64,000 nucleotides of DNA from SIG607 sp045648445 (lineage in GTDB: Bacteria > Bacillota > Clostridia > Oscillospirales > Acutalibacteraceae), in contig JAZRNY010000022.1 in assembly GCA_045648445.1 (NCBI GenBank), forward strand, positions 135,376 to 199,375, given 5' to 3'. A program made the position numbers and the translations under genes. Positions 7,390 through 15,373 of the stretch are shown here, piece by piece; within the stretch, counting starts at the first letter, position 1, and each line of letters begins with the position of its first letter. Under the pieces are notes generated by a model, which saw nothing but the letters and a program-made list of their open reading frames with translations, ran no database searches and was not told where the DNA came from.

Positions 7390-8124
7390 TTATATTTTTT
7401 TCGCCTTGGGCAAGGGCAGTTCCTCGCCGTAAATACGCTTAACAATTCTGTTAACGGCTTTTATACTTTTGCCTTTTTTGCAAAGTTTTCCCTTTGCCTG
7501 AGAAAGAGGCAAGTTAATATCGGTGGGAATTATACCGATAAGTCGTACGCGTGAAGTGTCAATAATATCGTCAATACCGCTGTAAATTCCGTTTTTTATA
7601 TAGGAATATTCAAAACGGTTAATTATAAGGCGGTTATATATTTTTCCTATGTTACATAAACTGTCGGCAATAAAACCTGCATCCCTAATGCTGACGGGGT
7701 CGGGGCCGGTTACGGTTATAAAACGCGTTGTGTCGGGCATTTGTTTATATAAACGCATATCAATTCCGGCAGGGAAATCGACGAAAACCGCATCAAATTC
7801 ACCTGCAAGTTTTTTAATAAGCGAACAAAATTCTTCTTCGTCAATTAAATCGCGTGAAGACGGGGCAGGAAGAAGATAAAGATTTTGATTTTCGGGTATT
7901 TTATAAAGAGCGCTGTAAAGGTCTTCGCCCTTTAAAACGTCAGAAATATCAAGAAGGATATTTTCGCTGACACCAAGCATTATGTCAAGACATCTAAGCC
8001 CTTCGTCAAGGTCAACAAGAACTACTTTTTTGTTAAGTTTTGCGGTTGCTGCCGCAAGGCAGGTGGCAACGGTAGATTTACCTACTCCGCCTTTACCTGA
8101 AGTAATGGCAAAAACGTTATTCAT
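7390..8124 (-). CDS. minD: MinD-like septum-site ATPase
   Basis: MinD is a membrane-cycling ATPase that places the division site together with MinC. The deviant Walker A (SGKGGVGKST, residues 9-18), the LVDLDEGLRCLDIMLG switch and the FVDFPAGID Walker B-like segment identify the ParA/MinD family. The C-terminal part holds a short basic amphipathic stretch (KAVNRIVKRIYG) that could be a membrane-targeting helix, followed by a proline and lysine tail. It sits after PBP2 in the mre cluster, where clostridia usually carry minC, minD and minE; minC, minE and rodA are absent here. It could be a MinD working with a distant partner, or another ParA relative. Confidence 0.85.
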   Translation of the reverse strand: MNNVFAITSGKGGVGKSTVATCLAAATAKLNKKVVLVDLDEGLRCLDIMLGVSENILLDISDVLKGEDLYSALYKIPENQNLYLLPAPSSRDLIDEEEFCSLIKKLAGEFDAVFVDFPAGIDMRLYKQMPDTTRFITVTGPDPVSIRDAGFIADSLCNIGKIYNRLIINRFEYSYIKNGIYSGIDDIIDTSRVRLIGIIPTDINLPLSQAKGKLCKKGKSIKAVNRIVKRIYGEELPLPKAKKI

Positions 8125-8184
8125 AAAGGGCTTTCACCTCCAATTTAATCGATTTATTATATCATAATGTGTTTTTAATGTCAA

Positions 8185-10149
8185 TTATCTAAGGGGAGTA
8201 TAGGTGGGAAGATTGTCCACCGAAATTTCACCCGAAAAGAAGTATGCGTCAAGGGCTGCTTTAACAATACTACCTGCAGCAAAACCCGAATTACCGTGTT
8301 CCAAAACAACGGCAATGGCAATTTCAGGATTTTCAAAGGGGGCAAATGCAATAAATACGCTGTGGTCAATACCCTTGTTCTGACTGGTACCGGTTTTACC
8401 GCCCACCTTAATGGCATAGTGGGAAAATACGCTACTGCCCGTACCGTCTTCGGTAACCGAAAGCATACCTTTTTTAACCGAATTAAGCGCAGTATCGCTT
8501 ATTTTGATTTGTTCAACCACTTCGCCCTGCAAGGAACTGTAGGTTTCCTTTAAATCGTAAGAAACGATGCTGTTAATAAGTTTAGCCTTATACCTTGTTC
8601 CGCCGTTGGCAAGGGTAGAGGTATAAACGGCAAGTTGCAAAGGAGTAAATGCATTCTTTTGTCCTATGGCAATCTGCAGAGTGTCACCGCTTCCTTCGTT
8701 AACGTCGGCAAGAATACCTGCGCTGTCGGAAATTTCAACACCCGTTAAAGAACCAAGACCGAAAGAACTAAAGTAACTTGTTAGTTTAGATGCGCCAACA
8801 CGTCTGCCCGTTTCAAAAAAGTAATAGTTACAAGATTTTGCAAGGGCTGTTGTAAGACCTATTGAGCCGTGCACCTTCATACAGGAAGGCGTATAATCGT
8901 GGAAATATTTATATTTACCCTGACAGGTTATATATTCGCCGGGGTTTAAAACGGAATTGTCAATACCTGCTATTGCAACCAGCGGTTTTATGGTAGAACC
9001 AATAGGATATATACCCTGAAAAGCGCGGTTAATAAGCGGATTGTTGGGCGCATCAAGCAAAGATTGATAATCTTCCTTATAGGTTTTCATATCAAAGGTG
9101 GGGTGGTTGGCAGAAGCGTAAATGGCGCCTGTTTTAATGTTCATAACCACCGCCGCGCCGCCGGTACAGTGACCGCCGTTTGCATTAAGATTAATAATGG
9201 TATCGCTAAGGGCAGACTGAACGCTGTCCTGAATGGCTTTATCAATGTTTAAAATTACGGTTTTTCCGGGTATTGGTTCTTTTGTAATAACGCTGTCTAT
9301 AATGTTTCCGTTTTCGTCTATATAATAGGTGATTTCACCGTCGGTACCGTGAAGCATTTCTTCAGCATAGGCTTCAATACCGCTTTTGCCTACTTTGTCG
9401 TTATAAGAATAGCCTTTGTCTTTAAGTTCTTCCCATTCTTCTGCGTAAATTGAACCAACCGAGCCAATAAGATGGGGCGCAAGGTCGGTGTCAACGTATT
9501 CTCTAAAGGGTACGGTTTCAACCGTAATTCCGTCCAGTAAAAAATGGGCTTCGCTAACCTTTTGCATAACAAAATAAGGCACGTCTTCAGCAAACACATA
9601 GGGGTTGGCTATAGAAAAATCCATAGCAGTCATACTGTACCTTACACCCATAATGGTACGGGCGTCTGCCTTTGAATAGGCAGAAAGGTCGTAGGTTTCG
9701 GTAAGTTTATCAAAAACGTTATCGCTGGAAGCATAATGCGCAAGACCGATTGAAGTAAGAAAACTGTCTTTAAGGTCTTCGGTATATCCGAAGGGAGCAG
9801 TTTTTGTAAGGGGGAGTTTGTCGGTCCATTCAACCTGATTTTCACTTAAATATTTACAAAGAACCAAAATAGTATCGTTTAATTTTTCTTTGTTAATATA
9901 GGCGCTGTTGAAAACAATGTTATATCCCTCGCGGTTTACGGCGATTTCTCGTCCGCAATTGTCAAGAATTTCTCCGCGTGGCGCCTTTAGTGTGGCGGTA
10001 CGCATGGTAACGCCTTCGGACTGAGTTATATATTTGTTTGCGTTAACAACGCCCAAAGAAAAAAGTCTTATACTGCTTATTGCAATAATAACTGCAAGAA
10101 AACAGGCAAGAGCGTTTATTCGCGCGTTTTTATTCTTGGCAAATGGCAA
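8185..10149 (-). CDS. mrdA: penicillin-binding protein 2, elongation transpeptidase
   Basis: This is a class B penicillin-binding protein of the rod system, a monofunctional transpeptidase that cross-links side-wall peptidoglycan. It has an N-terminal membrane anchor (about 10-35), a pedestal/dimerisation domain starting with APRGEILDNCGREIAVN, and a transpeptidase domain. The domain has the catalytic serine motif STIK (Ser about 385), the SCN motif and KTGTS near the C-terminus. It is about 654 residues long, normal for the class. A GTG at 10158 overlaps GAGGTGA, while a TTG at 10149 lies five bases after it, so the TTG start is preferred. It follows mreD by 30 bases. Confidence 0.95.
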   Translation of the reverse strand: MPFAKNKNARINALACFLAVIIAISSIRLFSLGVVNANKYITQSEGVTMRTATLKAPRGEILDNCGREIAVNREGYNIVFNSAYINKEKLNDTILVLCKYLSENQVEWTDKLPLTKTAPFGYTEDLKDSFLTSIGLAHYASSDNVFDKLTETYDLSAYSKADARTIMGVRYSMTAMDFSIANPYVFAEDVPYFVMQKVSEAHFLLDGITVETVPFREYVDTDLAPHLIGSVGSIYAEEWEELKDKGYSYNDKVGKSGIEAYAEEMLHGTDGEITYYIDENGNIIDSVITKEPIPGKTVILNIDKAIQDSVQSALSDTIINLNANGGHCTGGAAVVMNIKTGAIYASANHPTFDMKTYKEDYQSLLDAPNNPLINRAFQGIYPIGSTIKPLVAIAGIDNSVLNPGEYITCQGKYKYFHDYTPSCMKVHGSIGLTTALAKSCNYYFFETGRRVGASKLTSYFSSFGLGSLTGVEISDSAGILADVNEGSGDTLQIAIGQKNAFTPLQLAVYTSTLANGGTRYKAKLINSIVSYDLKETYSSLQGEVVEQIKISDTALNSVKKGMLSVTEDGTGSSVFSHYAIKVGGKTGTSQNKGIDHSVFIAFAPFENPEIAIAVVLEHGNSGFAAGSIVKAALDAYFFSGEISVDNLPTYTPLR

Positions 10150-10179
10150 GGGATTCACCTCTTTTCGATAAAAGTAATG

Positions 10180-10683
10180 TTATTTTTTCTCTTTATGAAG
10201 TCTTTTTTCTAAAAAGTAAAGAGGAACTATAAAAACAAGTGTGTATACGGCGCCGGGGGTTAAATTCCATAAAAGGTAGTAAACCTTTCCCTGAACGTCG
10301 GGAATAATGGCGTAAAGCAACCATTTTACTCCAAAGTAGCCTATTTCGCTAAGCAGAGTAAGGGTAATGGCGGCGGGTAAATTTCGGTTAAAAATACTTT
10401 TTGCAAGAAGCCCTGCAATAAAGCCGATAAGCATAAAGGTAATGGTATTAAAAACCGAGGAAGATGCGGTAACGGCATCCATGGCAAAACCGCAACAAAG
10501 ACCGAAAAGCAGTCCCGTAAGTTCATTATAAAACATAGCAACCGCTACGGTAATAGGTAAAAGTATTATGGGGGATGCGCCCTTTATCGTTATGTCAATA
10601 AGTCCCGTATAGTGAAACAAATAAACAATGGCGGCAAGCACTATTTCGTTAACGGGAACCCTTCTTTTTTTCTCGATAAACAT
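10180..10683 (-). CDS. mreD: rod shape-determining protein MreD
   Basis: This is a 167-residue integral membrane protein with five to six hydrophobic spans. It couples the cytoskeletal MreB and periplasm-facing MreC with PBP2 and RodA. Position in the mreB-mreC-mreD order, length and hydrophobic pattern support the name; sequence conservation in the family is low. The ATG lies two bases after the mreC stop and its GGTGA ribosome site lies inside the last mreC codons, so the two are translationally coupled. Confidence 0.92.
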   Translation of the reverse strand: MFIEKKRRVPVNEIVLAAIVYLFHYTGLIDITIKGASPIILLPITVAVAMFYNELTGLLFGLCCGFAMDAVTASSSVFNTITFMLIGFIAGLLAKSIFNRNLPAAITLTLLSEIGYFGVKWLLYAIIPDVQGKVYYLLWNLTPGAVYTLVFIVPLYFLEKRLHKEKK

Positions 10684-10685
10684 AA

Positions 10686-11546
10686 TTATTCACCAAGTTC
10701 GCTGCCAAGCGCGCCCTGACCTTCAAATTTGGTTATAACCATAACCTTGCTTATTTTTTTAAAGTCGACAAAGGGGGTGACGCTTGAATAAAGAGAAGAA
10801 GTATAGGTGTCGCTTTTTATGGTTTCAACGGTGCCTATTAAAAGACCTTGTGGGAAAAGTCCCTCGCCCGAAGTTACAACGGTATCGCCTACTGCAACCT
10901 GACAGTCGCGTGAAAGATTATAGAGTTTAATCTTTCCCTTTGCCGCAAAATCGGCAGCGCCCGAAATAATACCTGCATCTCCTGAACGGCTGTCGGTAGC
11001 CCCTGCAACAATTTCGGGAGAAAGCAAAGTTGTAACCTTGCTGGTTGTAAGACCAACCTTGCTTATATAACCAACAAGGCTGTTGCCTACAATAACGGGG
11101 TCGTATTGTTCAATACCGTGAGCGCTTCCCTTATTTATAACAAAGGATAAATAAAGGTCGTCTTTGTCCACCGAAATAAGTTTTGCATCGGCAAAGGCAA
11201 AATCGGGATTATTATCCTTTATCTCAAGATAATCTTTATAAAATTCGTTTTGTCTTAAAGTTTCCTCTAAATCGGCGCTTTGTTTTCTTAAAGCATCATT
11301 TTCTTCCTTTAGTTTTTGGTTTTCTAAAAGAAGTTCGTTGCCGTCGTTATATTTTTTTTCAAAGTTATCAATAGCATTTGAAATACCGGTGGCTAAACTT
11401 TGAAAAGGCGCAATTATAGTGCCTAAAAGTCCGGAACCGGGGGAAAGCACTCCGCCGATAATTCTAACGGCAATACAAAGTGCTAAAACGGCGGCTATAA
11501 CCGAAAGACAAATCCTGAATTTTTTTGTGCGCAGGAAAAAACGCAT
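10686..11546 (-). CDS. mreC: rod shape-determining protein MreC
   Basis: This 286-residue bitopic protein has one N-terminal span (about 10-30), a coiled coil rich in Glu, Leu and Asn (about 60-100) and the double beta-barrel MreC domain. Recognisable stretches are SFVINKGSAHGIEQYDPVIV, LVGYISKVG and VVTSGEGLFPQGLLIGTV. It scaffolds PBP2 outside the membrane. It lies 13 bases after mreB with an AGGAG ribosome site. Confidence 0.95.
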   Translation of the reverse strand: MRFFLRTKKFRICLSVIAAVLALCIAVRIIGGVLSPGSGLLGTIIAPFQSLATGISNAIDNFEKKYNDGNELLLENQKLKEENDALRKQSADLEETLRQNEFYKDYLEIKDNNPDFAFADAKLISVDKDDLYLSFVINKGSAHGIEQYDPVIVGNSLVGYISKVGLTTSKVTTLLSPEIVAGATDSRSGDAGIISGAADFAAKGKIKLYNLSRDCQVAVGDTVVTSGEGLFPQGLLIGTVETIKSDTYTSSLYSSVTPFVDFKKISKVMVITKFEGQGALGSELGE

Positions 11547-11559
11547 AGCAATTTATCTC

Positions 11560-12579
11560 CTATCTAAAGCGTTTTCCGTGACGGAATACGTAATTTTCAA
11601 AACCGCTGCTGCCGTCAAGTCTTTTTGCAGTACCTAAAACAACGCAGTCAATGGGATTTTCTGCAACCTGAACCGGCATACCTGTTTCTTTGGAAATAAG
11701 TTCTGCAAGACCGCGGAGCATTGAAGTTCCGCCCGTAAGAGTAATGCCTCTGTCAATAATGTCGGCGCTAAGTTCGGGGGGAGTTTTTTCAAGGGTAATT
11801 CTAACGGTATCAACAATCTGTCTTATAACGTCTGCCATGGCATCTCTTACTTCGGCAGAGGAAATTTCTATGTTTTTGGGAAGACCGTCTACAAGGTTTC
11901 TGCCTCGTACTTCAATGACCTTTTCGTCTTCATAAGGCAGGGCAGAACCGATTTCAATTTTAATTTGCTCGGCGGTGCGTTCTCCTATAAGCAGATTATG
12001 TTTTCTTTTTACGTACTGAATAATGGCTTGGTCAAGGTCGTCACCCGCTTGACGAAGCGACTGACTGGTAACGATGTCACCAAGAGAAATAACGGCAACG
12101 TCGGTAGTACCTCCGCCAATATCGGCAACCATATTACCTGCCGCGTCCCAAATGGGAAGACCTGCGCCAACAGCCGCTGCCATCGGTTCTTCTATAAGGT
12201 CAATTTCGGATGCGCCTGCAGTTTTTGCCGCATCATAAACTGCGCGGCTTTCAACTTCGGTAACACCTGCAGGAATACAAAGAACCATTCTTACTCTTGA
12301 AAAAAGAGAACCCTTTTGAGCCTGACTTATAAATCTTTTAAGCATAGCCGCAGTAACTTCAAAGTCGGCAATAACACCGTCTTTAAGCGGACGAACGGCA
12401 ATAATCGAACCGGGAGTTCTTCCTATCATAGCCTTTGCTTCGCTGCCTACTGCTCTTACTGCATCGTTTCTTACGTCGTAAGCAACAACCGAAGGCTCTC
12501 TCATAATAATTCCTTTGCCCTTTACGCAAACCAGAGTGGTAGCGCTGCCAAGGTCAACACCTATATCTCTTGTGAACAT
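11560..12579 (-). CDS. mreB: actin-like cytoskeletal protein MreB
   Basis: MreB forms membrane-bound filaments that steer cell-wall elongation. The actin/Hsp70 phosphate loops are clear: DIGVDLGSATTLVCVKGKG at the N-terminus, VADIGGGTTDVAVISLG in the middle and GGTSMLRGLAELI near the end. The 339 residues are normal length. The ribosome site GAGGGAG lies inside the last codons of the upstream kinase gene, a sign of coupled translation. It is first of the mreB-mreC-mreD-mrdA block. Confidence 0.97.
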   Translation of the reverse strand: MFTRDIGVDLGSATTLVCVKGKGIIMREPSVVAYDVRNDAVRAVGSEAKAMIGRTPGSIIAVRPLKDGVIADFEVTAAMLKRFISQAQKGSLFSRVRMVLCIPAGVTEVESRAVYDAAKTAGASEIDLIEEPMAAAVGAGLPIWDAAGNMVADIGGGTTDVAVISLGDIVTSQSLRQAGDDLDQAIIQYVKRKHNLLIGERTAEQIKIEIGSALPYEDEKVIEVRGRNLVDGLPKNIEISSAEVRDAMADVIRQIVDTVRITLEKTPPELSADIIDRGITLTGGTSMLRGLAELISKETGMPVQVAENPIDCVVLGTAKRLDGSSGFENYVFRHGKRFR

Positions 12580-12582
12580 AAT

Positions 12583-13515
12583 TTATTCTCCCTCTTTACT
12601 TTTTGTTGCGGGTATGTTTTTGGTATTTTTCGGAATAAGGAAACTAACGGCGGAGTGCAGATTTTCAATAGTTATGGTTTCCTTAGGTGGTATATGCTCT
12701 CCGTCAAGGGTCCAGTCAATATTTCCTGCGTCTTCGAAAACAACCTTTTTGGCTTGGAAAAATTCAATTCCCTTTGCTTTAAAATCCTTTTTAAGAATGG
12801 CGGAAACTGCCGACTGAAGTTCAACTATATTTGAAGGATAACGAATAAGCAACACTTCAAAAAGTCCGTCGCCCAGTTCTACCAAAGCCTCTTTATAGTG
12901 AACTACACCGCCTACAGACAAAGAATTTGATACGGTACCGAATATAAAATCGCCCTCAACTTCCTGTCCGTCACAGGTAACCTTTAAATGATAAGGACGG
13001 ATACTGCCTAAAGTTTTAATGCCTTCAAAAAGATAAGCAATTTTGCCAAGCATATTTTTGGCTGCCTGAGGCGCCGAATAGGAAGCCTCGGTAAAGGCGC
13101 CGAAAGAGGCGGTATATGAAAAATAATGGTCGTCGAATTTGCCTATATCAAGAGGAACGAGATTGTCGTCCAACAGGTCAATGGCAGCCTTTTTCATATT
13201 GCGTGAAATTTTAAGACCGCCCGACCATTCGTTAAGGGTACCTGCAGGAATATATCCGAGTTTAAATTGGTTTTTATTCTGCATAAGACCGGTTATAACT
13301 TCGTTAAGGGTTCCGTCACCGCCGCAACATACTACCATTTCATATTCACCTGAAATGGCTGCCGCCTGAACTGTAGCGTCACCTCTTTGGTCGGTAAGAT
13401 GAACGGTAACGTCGTAACCGCCGTCGGAAAATACCTGAACGATAGGATAAAGTTGAGTTTTGATTTTACCTGTACCTGAACAGGGGTTAGCAATAAGATA
13501 AAGTTTCTTTTTCAT
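12583..13515 (-). CDS. diacylglycerol kinase-family lipid kinase (YegS/DagK type)
   Basis: This family phosphorylates diacylglycerol or related lipids, and in Gram-positive bacteria it recycles the diacylglycerol released by lipoteichoic acid synthesis. The N-terminal domain has IANPCSGTG and the nucleotide-binding CCGGDGTLNEVI, followed by LGYIPAGTLNEWS. The C-terminal beta-rich domain ends in DGEHIPPKETITIE. At about 310 residues it is a normal member. GGTGAT, which contains the tsaD stop codon, lies just before the ATG at 13515, so the upstream GTG at 13524 is rejected. Confidence 0.9.
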   Translation of the reverse strand: MKKKLYLIANPCSGTGKIKTQLYPIVQVFSDGGYDVTVHLTDQRGDATVQAAAISGEYEMVVCCGGDGTLNEVITGLMQNKNQFKLGYIPAGTLNEWSGGLKISRNMKKAAIDLLDDNLVPLDIGKFDDHYFSYTASFGAFTEASYSAPQAAKNMLGKIAYLFEGIKTLGSIRPYHLKVTCDGQEVEGDFIFGTVSNSLSVGGVVHYKEALVELGDGLFEVLLIRYPSNIVELQSAVSAILKKDFKAKGIEFFQAKKVVFEDAGNIDWTLDGEHIPPKETITIENLHSAVSFLIPKNTKNIPATKSKEGE

Positions 13516-13520
13516 AATTA

Positions 13521-14528
13521 TCACCTTAAATCAATGGGCATTGTAGCCGTAGCGTTTAGCGATATATCGGCGGTGTTTCCTGCTTTATATTCGTAATAAG
13601 CCTGAATACCTACCATAGCGGCGTTATCACCGCAATATTTTAAAAGGGGAGTGTAAAACTCGTAGCCTTTTTGTTTACATTCGTTTTCAAAGCGACTTCT
13701 GAGTTCGCTGTTGGCACAAACACCGCCTGCAAGAACGATTTTTTTGTAATTTTTTTCTTTTGCCGCCAAAAAGGTTTTTTCAATAAGTATGTCGCATACT
13801 TTTTTTCTTAGTGTGGCGCACAAAACGGGAACGTCAATGTCGTTGCCTTTTTGTTTTTGGTTGTGAATTAAATTTATAACGGCGGTTTTAAGTCCCGAAA
13901 AACTAAAGTCGTAAGGGTCGCCGTTTATTTTTGGTGTTGGAAGCGGATAACGGACAGGGTCGGCAACAGTGGCTATTTTATCAAGGTTTACTCCGCCGGG
14001 ATAATCAAGTCCCATAGCCCTTGCCGCTTTATCAAAACATTCGCCCGCCGCGTCGTCAAGGGTGCGTCCTATAACCGAAAAGTCGGTATAATCCTTAACT
14101 TCACATAAAACGGTGTTACCGCCCGAAACCGTAAGGCATAAAAAGGGAGGTTTTAAATCGGGATTACTGATATAATTTGCCGCAATATGACTTCTTAAAT
14201 GGTGAACGGCAATAAGAGGTTTATCAAGTGTTAAACTTAACCCCTTTGCAAAGTTAACCCCTGTAAGCAAAGCGCCGATAAGTCCGGGGAATGCGGTAAC
14301 TGCAACGGCGTCAATATCGCTGAATTTAACCCCTGCGGTATCAACTGCCTCTTTTACCACTGCCGCAATGTTTTCACAGTGTCTTCGCGAAGCAATTTCG
14401 GGAACAACTCCGCCGTAAATACGGTGCTCGTCTATTTGGGTGGATATTATATTTGAAAGTACGTTTCTCTCGTTTGTGACAGCCGCCGAAGTTTCGTCGC
14501 AAGACGATTCGATACTTAAAATAAGCAT
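13521..14528 (-). CDS. tsaD: tRNA threonylcarbamoyladenosine transferase subunit TsaD
   Basis: TsaD transfers threonylcarbamoyl onto A37 of ANN-decoding tRNAs. The 335-residue protein has the family start ILSIESSCDETSAAVT, the metal site HHLRSH (HxxxH), LTVSGGNTVL, the KINGDPYDFSFSGLKTAV block and VLAGGVCANSELR. It starts two bases after the stop of the phosphatase-RimI fusion. Its partners TsaB and TsaE are not in the window, although TsaB and RimI are often its neighbours. Confidence 0.97.
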   Translation of the reverse strand: MLILSIESSCDETSAAVTNERNVLSNIISTQIDEHRIYGGVVPEIASRRHCENIAAVVKEAVDTAGVKFSDIDAVAVTAFPGLIGALLTGVNFAKGLSLTLDKPLIAVHHLRSHIAANYISNPDLKPPFLCLTVSGGNTVLCEVKDYTDFSVIGRTLDDAAGECFDKAARAMGLDYPGGVNLDKIATVADPVRYPLPTPKINGDPYDFSFSGLKTAVINLIHNQKQKGNDIDVPVLCATLRKKVCDILIEKTFLAAKEKNYKKIVLAGGVCANSELRSRFENECKQKGYEFYTPLLKYCGDNAAMVGIQAYYEYKAGNTADISLNATATMPIDLR

Positions 14529-14530
14529 TA

Positions 14531-15370
14531 TTAAAACCTTCTTGTCAGTATTAATGCATCCTCAGTGGGATTTTTATAATAATTTTTTCTTCTGCCCTCA
14601 ACGGTAAAACCAAAGGCAGAATAAAGATTTTGGGCAGGGGTGTTTGAAAGGCGTACCTCAAGGGAAATAAATGAAAGTTCCTTTAAAACTGCATATTCTA
14701 TAATTTCTTTTAAAAGGGCTTTTCCTATACCCCGTCTTCTTTGGTCCTTTAAAACGGCAACGTTGTTTATATAACCTTCGTCCAAAGACTGATAAAGACT
14801 CAAATAACCTAAAAGTTTGCCGTTTTCCCTTATGCCGATAAAGGTGTTACTGCCCTGCATCGAAGTTTTTATACTTTCGGTACTCCAAGGGTCAGCAAAA
14901 CATTCCTTTTCAATAAACGCTATATCAGGGGCATCCTTTTCGGTTAAATATTCTGCTTTTGGCATCTCATTTTTGAAAATTTCGTCAATGGATGAAAAAA
15001 TTTCATCTCTGCATTTTCTGTATGCGTTTAAATCCTGTCCAAAGGGGTCGCTTATGCCGTTTTCGCTTACCAAAAAAAGTTTTTCTTCGCCAACGCCGGC
15101 GGATAATAAGGTCGCCTTGTGCGAGGGGGTCATACAGTAAATTTTATCGGCATTTTCAATATCCTTTAAAGTAACGGTGTGGGAAATGTGACCGCCTGCA
15201 TCAATTCCTGCTTCGCTTAGTACCGCCTTTGAATTTTCGCTTATAGAACTGCCGTCGGCAAAAAGTCCCGCGCTAAAAGCGTTAACGTCCTTTAAATTAA
15301 GACTGTCAAGATAATAATGCGCCATTGGTGAACGGCAGGTGTTTCCCGTACAAATAAAAAGTATATTCAT
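14531..15370 (-). CDS. fusion of YwlE-like arginine phosphatase and RimI acetyltransferase
   Basis: Residues 1-135 form a low-molecular-weight phosphatase domain with the P-loop CTGNTCRS (Cys7, Arg13) and the acid loop DPFG. The residue after Asn in the loop is Thr11, the position known in YwlE to favour phosphoarginine over phosphotyrosine, so a protein-arginine phosphatase is likely. Residues about 138-279 are a GNAT domain (IAFIEKECFADPWS, NNVAVLKDQRRRGIGKALL, AQNLYSAFGF) typical of RimI, which acetylates the N-terminus of ribosomal protein S18. The two activities are normally separate proteins. The gene sits between polA and tsaD; the RimI half has the expected neighbour. No frameshift is needed to read through. 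Confidence 0.88.
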   Translation of the reverse strand: MNILFICTGNTCRSPMAHYYLDSLNLKDVNAFSAGLFADGSSISENSKAVLSEAGIDAGGHISHTVTLKDIENADKIYCMTPSHKATLLSAGVGEEKLFLVSENGISDPFGQDLNAYRKCRDEIFSSIDEIFKNEMPKAEYLTEKDAPDIAFIEKECFADPWSTESIKTSMQGSNTFIGIRENGKLLGYLSLYQSLDEGYINNVAVLKDQRRRGIGKALLKEIIEYAVLKELSFISLEVRLSNTPAQNLYSAFGFTVEGRRKNYYKNPTEDALILTRRF

Positions 15371-15373
15371 AGT

